In this document: positions 55,435 through 64,000 of the stretch, piece after piece
Layout: the number at the start of each line of letters is the position of its first letter
Numbering within the stretch: position 1 is the first letter of the stretch
From: Homarus americanus
Lineage: Eukaryota; Arthropoda; Malacostraca; Decapoda; Nephropidae
Assembly: GCF_018991925.1 (NCBI RefSeq)
Contig: NW_024756914.1
Location: forward strand, 9,770,426 to 9,834,425
Length of the DNA: 64,000 bases
Direction: 5' to 3'
Position numbers and translations under genes: made by a program
The notes under the pieces: model-generated
What the model was told of the DNA's origin: nothing
The model's input: only the letters and a program-made list of their open reading frames with translations
Database searches by the model: none

Positions 55435-56640
55435 ATGGGCGGTAAGAAGGACAACGCCAAGATGGGAGACACGACTCCCCCACCATCTTCTCCTCTACTG
55501 GGCACAGATGGAGCTTCGCCACCGCCTCATCCTTCTCACCTACAGCGACGGACATTGCAAATAATTCTGAGGTGGATGGATCACAGAGACGCAGCGATGC
55601 CGAGAGATGGAACTCAAAGGAGGAGACACGAAGAGAGGAGTGAAAAGTCGCGTTTTGAGGCACCATTGGCGACCCTGGCGCTAACCCACCCTCCTCACTG
55701 CACCAAGGCGCCAGTACCCTCCTCCTCCACCACACCAGCGTCCTCCAGGTACTCTTGCTACTCCAACAGCTCCCAAGGCATATGTTCAACCCCCCACCCG
55801 CCTTCCTCAACAGACGCCACGCTTCAGCTTTTTCATGCGGCTGGAGGCGGCGTTGACAGATTACCCACGATGGTGGACCTTGACAGCATGCTCTCCTAAA
55901 CAAACAGCTCATCCAACTGCGGATGTGTTTGTTGCTGGAGACCAGAGAGTTTTGGAGCACACGTTGCAAGTGCTCTCCCGATTCCACATCTTCAGTGACG
56001 ATGTGCTCGACCTTTACAGGAGCACGTTAAAGGTCAGGAATAACGAGGCTTTTGCGTCGCCGCTGCCTTCACCAGCTGCAAGCAAGCCGGAGAACGAATC
56101 CTTTGAAGACTTTTTGTGTGCTTGAAGAGTTTGTCAGAGGATCGACGCCTGCAAGGCGCACAGCCGAAATGTGAGGAAGCCTGATCAAGCACGGATCTTG
56201 ACAGGTGTCAGGCACTCTAAGAGTTGATGCAGCCATCATCCCCTGACGCTTCCTCCACACTCCAGGTGGTAGTGACTGAATGCTCTGCCACGAGGCCACC
56301 AAGTCCGCCACCTCTGCCTTACGGGCCTTCCTGCTGTGAGAGCTATTTCACAATACAAGAAGGGTAAGAAGGCGCCAACAACGCTGGCTGCCACATCGCT
56401 CTTTCCACGCCTCCGCCTAGTGCTTCCTTGTGGCAGCTGTGGAAAGCAGCATGGCCTCAAGACATGCCCGGCCTCCGACGAGACTGTGTCGTGGATGTGA
56501 CCGTAAGGGCCACTTTGGCCACCACAGACAGGTGCCCTGCACGAGGCCACAAGTATCAGGCCTGCGGTCGCTATGGACACTACTAACAAGTGCTGCAGCC
56601 AACCCAATCCCAAAAGCCTGAGACGAGGAGAAAGCAGCGC
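55435..56640 (+). pseudogene. G3 gag
   Basis: Likely start at ATG 55435 (MGGKKDNAKMGDTT), Pro/Ser-rich. The capsid-like segment is in another frame: RLEAALTDYPRWWTL, GDQRVLEHTLQVLSRF, DDVLDLYRSTLKV (55835-56050), then FEDFLCA and a stop. A Cys/His block CGSCGKQHGLKTCP (about 56434-56475) and CRGCDRKGHFGHH, in two frames, resemble nucleocapsid knuckles. At least four frameshifts. Confidence 0.65.
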
Positions 56641-57380
56641 ACTTCCCTCGGGGTGGTTCAGACGTTAGCCCCCTTCAGATGGCCCACGCAGCCCCAAGCA
56701 GCTGAGTCACATCAAAGGTGGAATCACCATGCCCAGGGCTACTCCTTCCCTACCATCCGTGTCAGCCACACACGGTGATGTGTCGGGTCACATCGAGGTG
56801 ATACCGACACCGCGCTATACTATGGTGATAGCCCTGAAGCACTCCAGAACTGGGCCTCACTAAACGCGACCTGGGACCAATTCTGCCGCAGCTGCAGTAC
56901 TACATTGCTGACGGTTCCCAGATGCCAGATGCTGTGGGCTCTTCTGCCGAGATCACTTATGGCGACAGGTCGTGGCCGGATGGATCGACGTGCAGCCTAC
57001 TCTCACACCCCTGTCGGGAGCACTGCAAGGAGTTAGGGCGGGTGCCCAGAGACCTCCTGAGCAGATCCCAGCTGCTCGGTACACCGCCAGCAGGGTGCGT
57101 CAATCACCGAGCGACGCCTGGCGCTGCCGCACAGAGCGGCCCAGAACCCAAGGCCCACTCCTGCCCCAGCTTCCACCCAAGTCACGGCTGCTTCCTCTTC
57201 ACAGAGAGAGACGTTCCCCAGCTGCAAGGGCCTATTTCCTGAAGGAGTACTCGGATGTGCTGGTGACGGCGAGGCCCTACGGACCGCCACTGGAAGGCTG
57301 CGGCGGGTCCACCTATGAGGATACACCTGCGGGAAGACGCACAGCCGTTTGCCATACACACTCCCCCGGTTGATTACCTC
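56641..57380 (+). other. G3 protease-RT junction region, not resolved
   Basis: Lies where the protease should be. I could not find a D-S/T-G active site with confidence. Short open frames in all phases are probably shadows of a frameshifted pol. Confidence 0.4.
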
Positions 57381-58640
57381 GCCTTCAGGATTCAGTCAAG
57401 AAGGAACTGGATTCCATGGTGGCCCAGGGTGTCATCGCACTCCGTTGGTGACGACCCATCCCCTGGTGCCACTCCTCTAGTCGCTGTGGCTAAGACTAAC
57501 GTGGTGTGCGACCACACGACTTGTCCAAGTTTAACAGCCAGGTGTCCCGCCCCGCCACCCTTCACCCACACCTTTTGCAGCTATACGGAGTGTGGACCCG
57601 AAGGTACGGCACTTCTCGACGATGGACGCCCTCTGTGGTTACTGGCAGATCCTCTGGAAGAAGGAGGATCAGCCACTGACCACTTCTCATCAAGCCTTAC
57701 GGACGCTTCCACGCCGCGGGCCCTATGGGATTCGCTTCGCCACGGGGACGCCTTCTGTCTCCTCGCGTGGTGACATGGCACTTCAAGCGCGTGACCAACG
57801 TGAAGGTAGGGATGACGTCCTCCCTACGATGAGGACTACCTGACGCACCTTCACAAGATCAACGAGGTACTGACCAGGCGAGGACGCACGGCATCACTCT
57901 GAATGCCGAGAGTTCGTCTTGGCCACACCTGCAGTGTCCTTCATGGCTACTGACTCAAGGATGGCATTGCTGCAGACCCGAGAAAGTTCACGCCATAGCG
58001 GACTTCCTTTGCAAAACCTGCCAACATTACGGATCTCAGGTCTTTCATGGGCCTGGTAGCTGGCAGAATTTTCTCCGACGTCTCCGCCCGGCTGCCGGGC
58101 CTCCTCCACCCCTGATGAGCCCCCAAGAGGACTTTCTGCGGACCTCCCTGGACTACTCCACCTCGCCTTTCATAAGGTGAAGGAGGCCCCTGTCAAGTCC
58201 ACCTATCTCAAGCCATTTCGACTCCAGCGCTCCCCACTGTCCTCCAGACAGACGCCTCGCGCCTGTACGGGTTGGTTGCGCCCCTTCTCCAGGATCACGG
58301 TGGAGGAAAGCACCGCTCGCATGGTGTGGCTTCCTGCTCTCACCGATGCTGAGTCTCGCCACGCTACCATCGAGCTGGAGCCGCTGGCAGTGGTATACCT
58401 TATCGAAGTGCAAAATTTTACTTGATTGGCCTACAGCACTTCGGCCTCATCACAGACCACAGGCCCTTCTGGTCCCCATTCTTAATCACTATTTGCTGGA
58501 CGCCATCGAGAATTCCTGCCTCCAGCGCCTGAAGGAGAAGTTTTGTCTTCGTCTTCACCCCGCGGCTTGGCGCGCAAGAGGTAAGGAGTTGTGCATCCCG
58601 ATGCCCTCTCCACTCCCCAGTCAGCTGCCCTACACCTGAA
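57381..58640 (+). pseudogene. G3 reverse transcriptase and RNase H
   Basis: RT pieces: RIQSRRNWIPWW region (KKELDSMVAQGVI in another frame), VRHFSTMDALCGYWQILW (57595-57650, motif A), RRGPYGIRFATGTPS, and a degraded GRDDV (57805) where V-DD is expected. Then YLTHLHKINEVLTRRG, and FMGLVAGR near 58045. RNase H pieces: LTDAESRHATIELEPLAVVY (58340-58400, Glu block) and DHRPLLVPILNHY (58455-58490). Many frameshifts, so inactive. Confidence 0.75.
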
Positions 58641-60013
58641 GACGAGATGCTTCAGCACTGAGGCCGGTTTCTCCGTCAGCAACATCGTCACTTTGCAGGC
58701 CGTACAGTCCTCGCCAGCACCCAGGCCTCAGTGTCGCCAATCGCACAGCGATCTGGCCCTTGAGGAACTACGGACCCAGCACGCGACGACCCTCCTACAC
58801 TCAGCTCTGGAGAGTGTGAGGACTGGCCCCTGACCGTTTTGACCTCCACAACGCCCTACGCCCGTATTGGAAGATACGTGAGGACCTCTACGCAGATGTG
58901 GGGACCTCGTCCTGTACGGGTGCCCGTGTGGTCGTCCCTGCAGCTCTCCGTCGTCGCGTTCTGGCCCGCTTACACGACAGCCATCGTGGAGCAGAGGCTA
59001 CCAAGCGCCGCGCAAGGCAGGTTGTGTACCGCCCAGCATTGACGCGATATCGTCAATACGGTCCGCGCTCGTGTGAGCCAAGCCAGATCATGCAGCCCAG
59101 TCAACAGCAGGAGCTCTCTTGTGCGACGACGCAACCCACCAGGCCCCGAGTCCGTGTCGGCTGATTTCTTGAGCACAGCTGGGAAACATTTCCTAGCTGT
59201 CGCCGACCGACTCTCTGGCTGGCCTGTGGTGGCAATCTGTGGCCTCGGACACGACGTCCGCAGCTACCATTCGGCACCTCCTGGCACCTCTTCGTGACTC
59301 AAGGCCTGCACGTCTGCGGACGGACGGTGGGCCACACCAGCCGGGGACTCACAGGATTCCTGGAGCGTTGGGGAGTCGGCTCACATCGTGTCAACACCCC
59401 ACTATCCACAGTCAAACGGCCATGCTGAGGCTGCTGTCAAGACAGTAAAGCACCTCATCCTCAAGGTGGCCCCTTCAGGCAACATAGACTGTGAGGCGTT
59501 TGCCAAAGGACTCCTGGAGTTACGTAATGCCCTACCCCCACACAGGGCGCCTCCCTGCCCAGATCCTGTATGGTCACCCACCGCCTTTAAGGGCCTCTGC
59601 ACACGCCAAGGCCTTTGGCGGCGAGTGGCAGACCAGAGCCGAGCGCATCACAAGGCCGCTTCACGTGCCCAGGACGCTGCCGGGTATGATGACCATGCCC
59701 GCCCTCTTCAGCCACTGGAGATTAAGTTCTTGTCTGCATCCAGGACCCAACGATGACACGTTGGGACAAGGTGGGTATAGTGGATGGGCGCCGGCCGGTC
59801 GCGGACTACAAGGTCAGGATGCCGAGCGGCTGTGTCTGGTGGAGGAACTGCCGCTTCCTCCGGCCAGTCCCACCCCCCTGCTGCTGGCCCCTGACCGAGG
59901 ACGAGTCCCCTACACCTCACGAGGATCCGCCCCCACAGTGCACCTCGACGCCGGGAGCGACTTAGATTCAAGAAGTCCGCCAAGACAAAGACTAGGAGCG
60001 TGAGGGGAGGAGA
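58641..60013 (+). pseudogene. G3 integrase and 3' end
   Basis: H2C2 remnant LHDSHRGAEATKRRAR (58966-59020). Core: ESVSADFLSTAGKHFLAVADRLSGWPVV (in pieces, 59145-59230; first Asp), LRTDGGP (59320-59340; second Asp), STPHYPQSNGHAEAAVKTVKHL (in pieces, 59390-59460; Glu). C-terminal region: DKVGIVDGRRPVADYKVRMPSG and VWWRNCRFLRPVPPP (59760-59880). Ends with the purine tract GTGAGGGGAGGAGA (60000-60013) before the LTR. Confidence 0.78.
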
Positions 60014-60295
60014 TGTAGGTTATGTATCTATGCTACTGTGCCAAGTGGCAACCTTGTAAATAAGCTACTGTGCCAAGTAGCATCTATGTATATAATTACG
60101 TGGGCAACACTGCACGCAGTTATGGGCAACATTGCCCCGAGGCTGCCATATGGCAAGGCAGTCTCAGTCTGACTTCGTGAGCCGCATGGCACGCCAGTCA
60201 CCGCTTGTATTCTATCCGAACAAACGGACTTCAGTGTTACCCGGTGTTTCCCCTACCCATCACTGCATTCTTCAGGGAACACTTGGAACCTTCCA
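60014..60295 (+). repeat. G3 LTR, second copy
   Basis: Starts TGTAGGTTATGTATC, ends ...CCTTCCA, 282 bp. Direct repeat of 54645-54923 with indels. Confidence 0.9.
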
Positions 60296-60416
60296 GGTAT
60301 TGAGTCCCCTACACCTCACGAGGATCCGCCCCACAGTGCACCTCGACGCTCGGAGCGACTTAGGACTAAGAAGTCCGCTCAAGACAAAGACTAGGAGCGT
60401 GAGGGGGGGAGGGAGA

Positions 60417-60703
60417 TGTAGGTTATGTATCTATGCTACTGTGCCAAGTGGCAACCTTGTAAATAAGCTACTGTGCCGAGTAGCATCTATGTATATAATT
60501 ACGTGGCAACACTGCACGTGTTATGTGGCAACATTGCCCCGAGGCTGCCATATGGCAAGGCAGTCTCAGTCTGACTTCGTGAGCCGTGCATGGCACACGC
60601 TAGTCACCGCTTGTATTTCTCCTATCCGAATAAACGGACTTCAGTGTTACCCGGTGTTTCCCTACCCATCACTGTATTCTTCAGGGAACACTTGGAACCT
60701 TCA
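60417..60703 (+). repeat. G3 LTR, third copy
   Basis: Starts TGTAGGTTATGTATC, ends ...ACCTTCA, 287 bp, preceded by the purine tract GAGGGGGGGAGGGAGA. Confidence 0.9.
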
Positions 60704-62160
60704 GGTATTGGTACAATTACTGCTGTCTTCCACTCAAGAGGAATACAACCTCCATTATAAGACATATTAAACAAGTCTAACAGGGGCCCTTCTCTAATAC
60801 CAGCAGGACAGTTAAGGATATCATGTTATTCCATCATCACCGGGTGCCGTAGACTTCTCCTTTATAATCGCATATAATAACTTGCCTCTCGTTATAGGAA
60901 CACATGTATCATCTCCCAGTGTACACCGACTTTGCACTAACTCACGCCTAAATCTACTCTTACTTTGTAATGAGGCCTGCATACTCAGGGTAATGAGGCA
61001 AAACTAGCAGTCCCAGCCTATTTCCTAATAAGTTGACTCGCCCTGTCCTGTGGGTCACCGTAGCTGTTGCCCTTGCTTCGAGCACCTCGCACTTTATTCA
61101 CTTCCTTCCATGTCACCCAAGCTCTTACCTTTAGCGATTCTCCATAAAAGTCTGTCCAGTATTTATTCCTCACCTCTTGCTTGATTTCATTATCATTTGG
61201 ATTTACACTCCTTTCTCTTTTTAAGGAGTTTACTCAAGCCCTGAACCAATTTGTCATTCACATACATATTATGTTTCCCATGATTTATTTCTCCTTTATA
61301 ACTACACTTACTTGTCGTCAAAACAGAATCAGTAATATGTAATAAATCATCATAATCTGTATACCAATCCTGTATAGTAGTGATCAGCTCCTGTTTTTTG
61401 TCTTCCGGCAACCAATATTTTTTCCGCTTAATTAACTTCTGTTTTTTGTTAATATGCATAGTAATTCGAATGCAAAATGATTATTAAGTAAATCTCTAAC
61501 TGTGTCAGCATTCGCTCTTATTCCACATGTATTAAAACATACTCTATATGCACTCTAACCTTCCTCCATGTATGTGGGTCGGCTCATGATTCCCCAATAT
61601 TTCAATGTCATCAAACTCCTCCAAGAAGTGTAACTATCTCTTTCCATTAATGTTGTTGGGTCCCATAGTACCCAGGACTTCGAGTCTAGCATTAACATCA
61701 CCAACCAAAACACTAGCAACATTAAATAGGCACTCAGGCATGTCATCAATATCCAAACTTTGTGGATGTACATAGATGTTAACAGTACATATAGACCTCC
61801 CTTGGACGTAGATTTTAACACACAAACTTTCAACCCCATTCTGCTTGTCAGCTATTGCCAATTCAAACGGTACATTTTTCCCCACTTAAGTTAACAGACC
61901 TCTTGTATTATTTATATTATTAGCTGGTAAACAGAAACATTGATAATCACGGAAATTCATCAAATTACCATCTTCCGTGCCCGTCTCTTGTAAGGCTACA
62001 ACATCCACCTTATACAACAGCGAGTAAGCCTGCACATCTGTGGTCCTAGGACGTGAGCTATTTACATTCCATGAAAGTATACTTATAGTGTCCTCCATTT
62101 TCCCTATTAACAACAGAAATAACCTTATTTTCTCATTCACAAACTGTTCCATTACTTCTT
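60704..62160 (-). pseudogene. LINE-N2 ORF2: endonuclease, linker and RT start
   Basis: Minus strand, starting with the frame that opens at 62164 upstream of the endonuclease: TISILSWNVNSSRPR (about 62075-62100), YKVDVVALQETGTEDG (62010), VNIYVHPQS and VLVGDVNARLEVLG (61665-61790), with a stop near 61886. The linker is at 61459-61193 (KKYWLPEDKKQELITTIQDW) and continues to about 61020 (KYWTDFYGESLKVRAWV). The RT start GPLLDLFNMSYNGGCIPLEW and KTAVIVP (60704-60800) abuts G3. Many stops lie between. Confidence 0.8.
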
Positions 62161-62935
62161 TCACTCGGGTATGTCACCCCACTTGTGGGTTATCTTTTCA
62201 CTATGTCCACATTTCCGGTCCCCCAAAGATGGTTTGTCAGAATTTATTCCTGCATTATTTTCAACCTTCTTTCCTCTTAGTTCAACATCCACATTTCTAT
62301 GTTCACAAAAATGGCCAATTACCTTCTGGTTGTCCTCTACCTTTTTTCTAAACATCTGAATTTCTTGCCTGAGTTGAACTACTACACCATACACATCACC
62401 AAACTTGTCAATTACCTTCTCTTCTGGAACAACTTTTGGTGCAGCTCCTGTACCATTTCCTGTTACCTTCAACGTGTCACTCTGTTACATCCTCGTCTTC
62501 CACACGTTCTCAGTTGAAGGTAAAGGTGTCTCACCTGCAACTCCTCGTCCTTCCTCTTTTTCTTGCTGATACACCTCCCCCATGCTCCATCACCGCGCAC
62601 CACGCATCTGTGGCTTCTTATTGCAAATTGAGGAACCTGCACTCTACACGCCGCCACAATTGCAACATCACGGCACAACATGTTGTCCAGACTTTATTCT
62701 ATTTCCACTTGCAGCACAGAACAGGTTGTTCAATAAACTTTGTAATTCTCCTATATCCTATTCCAGAAATGACTATCTTCTCCGGAACGTCTCTCTTCAT
62801 CAAGGCTACCACTGACGAGACACTCATGGGAAGCGATAAAGTTGAACTGAAATTTGTTGTGGTGGTGTGATGCATTGTAACGGTGATTTTGATTTTGCCG
62901 CTGTAACCGGCTACTTTATTGTGCACCCCATACCC
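62161..62935 (-). pseudogene. LINE-N2 ORF1 (gag-like), frameshifted
   Basis: Minus strand. From about 62930: NFSSTLSLPMSVSSVVALMKR, VPEKIVISGIGYRRITKF, then Cys-rich pieces in changing frames (VLCCK; WTTCCAVMLQLW; C-A-C-R-V) that correspond to the knuckle region of LINE ORF1. The end is an open frame 62472-62161 with a predicted coiled coil (VYGVVVQLRQEIQMFRKKVED). Its stop (TGA at 62161-62163) overlaps the ATG of the next frame at 62164, as between ORF1 and ORF2 in many LINEs. Confidence 0.7.
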
Positions 62936-63215
62936 AACCTATGAGCGGTAGCACAAAAGGATTACAGAGTAGAGTTTACAACGGGTCATAATAATTAACC
63001 CCCGTTGTCAGGATATTATGGCACTGAATGTTACACAGTATTTCAATTTACATTATTTGTTTAGTTCTATACATAAAGGGTAACTTATTCACAAATGCGT
63101 GAGTACAGGCGTGTGAGGCAGTATGTCTGGCCTCACACTTTGTTATTCACATTTACGTGAGAAGTATTCAAGCACATTGTGTATTTGGTTCTGTACATGA
63201 GAACTGATATTGTTA
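62936..63215 (-). other. 3' region of the next LINE copy, no gene
   Basis: Lies downstream (minus strand) of the RNase H stop at 63216 and upstream of LINE-N2 ORF1. Two short blocks are similar (GTGAGTACAGGCGTGTGAGGC and TGAGAAGTATTCAAGC areas), but no clear repeat. The exact boundary between the two LINEs is not visible. Confidence 0.5.
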
Positions 63216-64000
63216 CTAAGTGCAAAAAATTGGATACAATCTTAATATGTCGGCTATCTTGCCATTAGCGATGAAGTGTTGTGCCATTTCACACACGGTG
63301 TGCTTGGACCTGTCCCTAAAAGGTTCTATCTTCACACAGTCGAGGACGTAGTGTTCAAGTGTGTGGCCACATGTCTGGCCACACACTTTACATTTAGTCT
63401 TGTTTACATCTGCTTGAGGAACATACTGCCAGAGGTACTTATATCCTAACCTTAATCTAGCGGTTACAACATCTTGTAATCTAGTGATCTTGTTACTTGC
63501 TCCATATACATGTTTCACTTGATACATCTCATCATGGTAACCTATGGATCGACTAGTGCCTGTTTGCACTAGTCTACTTGCGTCAAACTCATCAATAAGT
63601 TCTTTCCTAATTACAGTTTTAAGGGTTCTTTTTGACAGACCCAAATTGTATTCAACGGTGTCTTTGTTAGACGCGAGTTTGGCGAGGGCATCAGCTCTGT
63701 CATGTTTTATGAGGCCTATGTGAGAGGGGATCCACAACAGCTTGACCTTGACACCCCGGTCAACAAGGCACGCATATTTGTGTCTGGCTTCAGAGACAAG
63801 AGCGTGACAACCTGAGTCGAGGGTGTCAAGGGCAAGTAGTGAGGATAGAGAGTTAGTGATGATGAGACTGCCAGTGACAGTGGTTTCAATGAATTTAATA
63901 GCTGTGAGTATGGCAACTAATTCAGTTTGTAGAGTGGATGCCCAGTTGTTAATTCTAACTCCTTTCTCAATTATATTACCGTCAGGTTGAGTCACAACAA
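63216..64000 (-). pseudogene. LINE RNase H and C-terminal zinc knuckle (I/Nimb-like)
   Basis: Open from the right edge to the stop at 63216-63218. RNase H blocks: QTELVAILTAIKFIE (Glu), LIITNSLSSLLAL (Asn where the catalytic Asp is usual) and WIPSHIGLIKHDRADALAKLAS (Asp). A C-terminal knuckle CKVCGQTCGHTLEHYVLDC (63343-63400) and NGKIADILRLYPIFCT end it. The same ending closes LINE-N at 39543. The upstream RT lies outside the window. The frame has no stop, but the Asp-to-Asn change suggests an inactive RNase H. The TTG start at 63995 is not a real start. Confidence 0.85.

Larger units (their letters stand above)
54645..60703 (+). mobile_element. G3: Gypsy LTR element inserted in LINE-N2
   Basis: LTR copies at 54645-54923, 60014-60295 and 60417-60703. 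The outermost ends TGTAGG...TTCA are flanked by GGTG (54641-54644) and GGTA (60704-60707). Rejoining the flanks with one GGTA gives the uninterrupted RT lead-in TAVIVPIPKEQWRF of the host LINE. Order is the usual Gypsy one: gag, RT, RNase H, integrase. All coding parts are frameshifted. The 3' end has been tandemly duplicated after insertion. Confidence 0.88.
59904..60707 (+). repeat. Tandem duplication of the G3 3' end plus host flank
   Basis: Two copies of a ~400-bp unit: internal 3' end (about 110 bp), purine tract, LTR (60014-60295; 60417-60703) and then GGTATTG. In the first copy GGTATTG (60296-60302) is followed by the internal AGTCCCCTAC; in the second (60704-60710) it is followed by the host LINE GTACAATTAC. 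GGTATTG is host flanking sequence, so the duplication happened after insertion. Confidence 0.85.

Noticed and set aside
55421..55987. Minus-strand 188-codon frame
   Set aside because: It is antisense to G3 gag with no recognisable motif, and GC-rich sequence makes such shadows likely.

Overview
The window reads as intergenic DNA from a large, repeat-rich invertebrate genome. The best guess is an arthropod, probably a decapod crustacean. The support is an interstitial run of the arthropod telomere motif (TTAGG)n at 49130-49193 plus a short one at 2908-2927, many CR1-type LINEs with the 3' octamer tail TTCTTATG, abundant Gypsy-class LTR elements, an RTE-like LINE, a Harbinger DNA transposon and long micro- and minisatellites. 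I found no host protein gene, no tRNA or rRNA gene, no CRISPR array and no bacterial signal. Nearly all coding sequence is retrotransposon coding sequence, mostly broken.

The main structure is a five-level nest spanning 5.3-39.9 kb, rebuilt from reading frames that resume across each insertion and from target-site duplications (TSDs). Level 0 is an RNase H-bearing LINE ('LINE-N', I/Nimb-like): ORF1 at 5298-6784, ORF2 resuming at 36037-39543. Level 1 is an LTR element ('G0', 6785-36036, TSD ATTT/ATTG) that interrupts it. Level 2, inside G0, holds CR1-A (8355-30553), CR1-B (31255-32631) and a short non-coding LTR element of the TRIM/LARD kind (33937-35894). Level 3, inside CR1-A, holds a Gypsy element 'G1' (10647-24378, TSD GAAGA) and an RTE-like LINE on the minus strand (25589-30192). 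Level 4 holds a young, internally deleted Gypsy element 'G2' (16812-24169, minus strand, TSD TGAC) in G1's 3' LTR, and a Harbinger transposon (27176-28429, TSD TAA/TCA) in the RTE-like LINE.

G1 is the most interesting single element. Between two matching LTRs its domains run gag, protease, integrase, reverse transcriptase, RNase H. This is the Copia-like order known in Gypsy elements of the Gmr1 clade, first described from deuterostomes. G2 carries intact-looking gag and integrase, but everything between them (protease, RT, RNase H) is deleted, and its 1.88-kb LTRs are almost identical.

Outside the nest: 0-5.3 kb holds a LINE fragment, a mosaic inverted CR1 pair, about 2 kb without genes, a GT/CA palindrome and a 20-bp minisatellite. 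40-48 kb is a CR1 graveyard (CR1-C to CR1-F) with a solo LTR of the G0 family and a 34-bp perfect palindrome. 48-52.1 kb is gene-free with microsatellites, a 295-bp foldback element and a 26-bp minisatellite. 52.1-53.6 kb is a second RTE-like copy that preserves the empty Harbinger site. 53.6-62.9 kb is a minus-strand LINE (N2) split by a third Gypsy element ('G3', 54645-60703), which later underwent a tandem duplication of its 3' end. 62.9-64 kb is the 3' end of another minus-strand LINE.

All homology statements come from reading the sequence and from recognition of domain motifs. No database search was run, and clade names are provisional.
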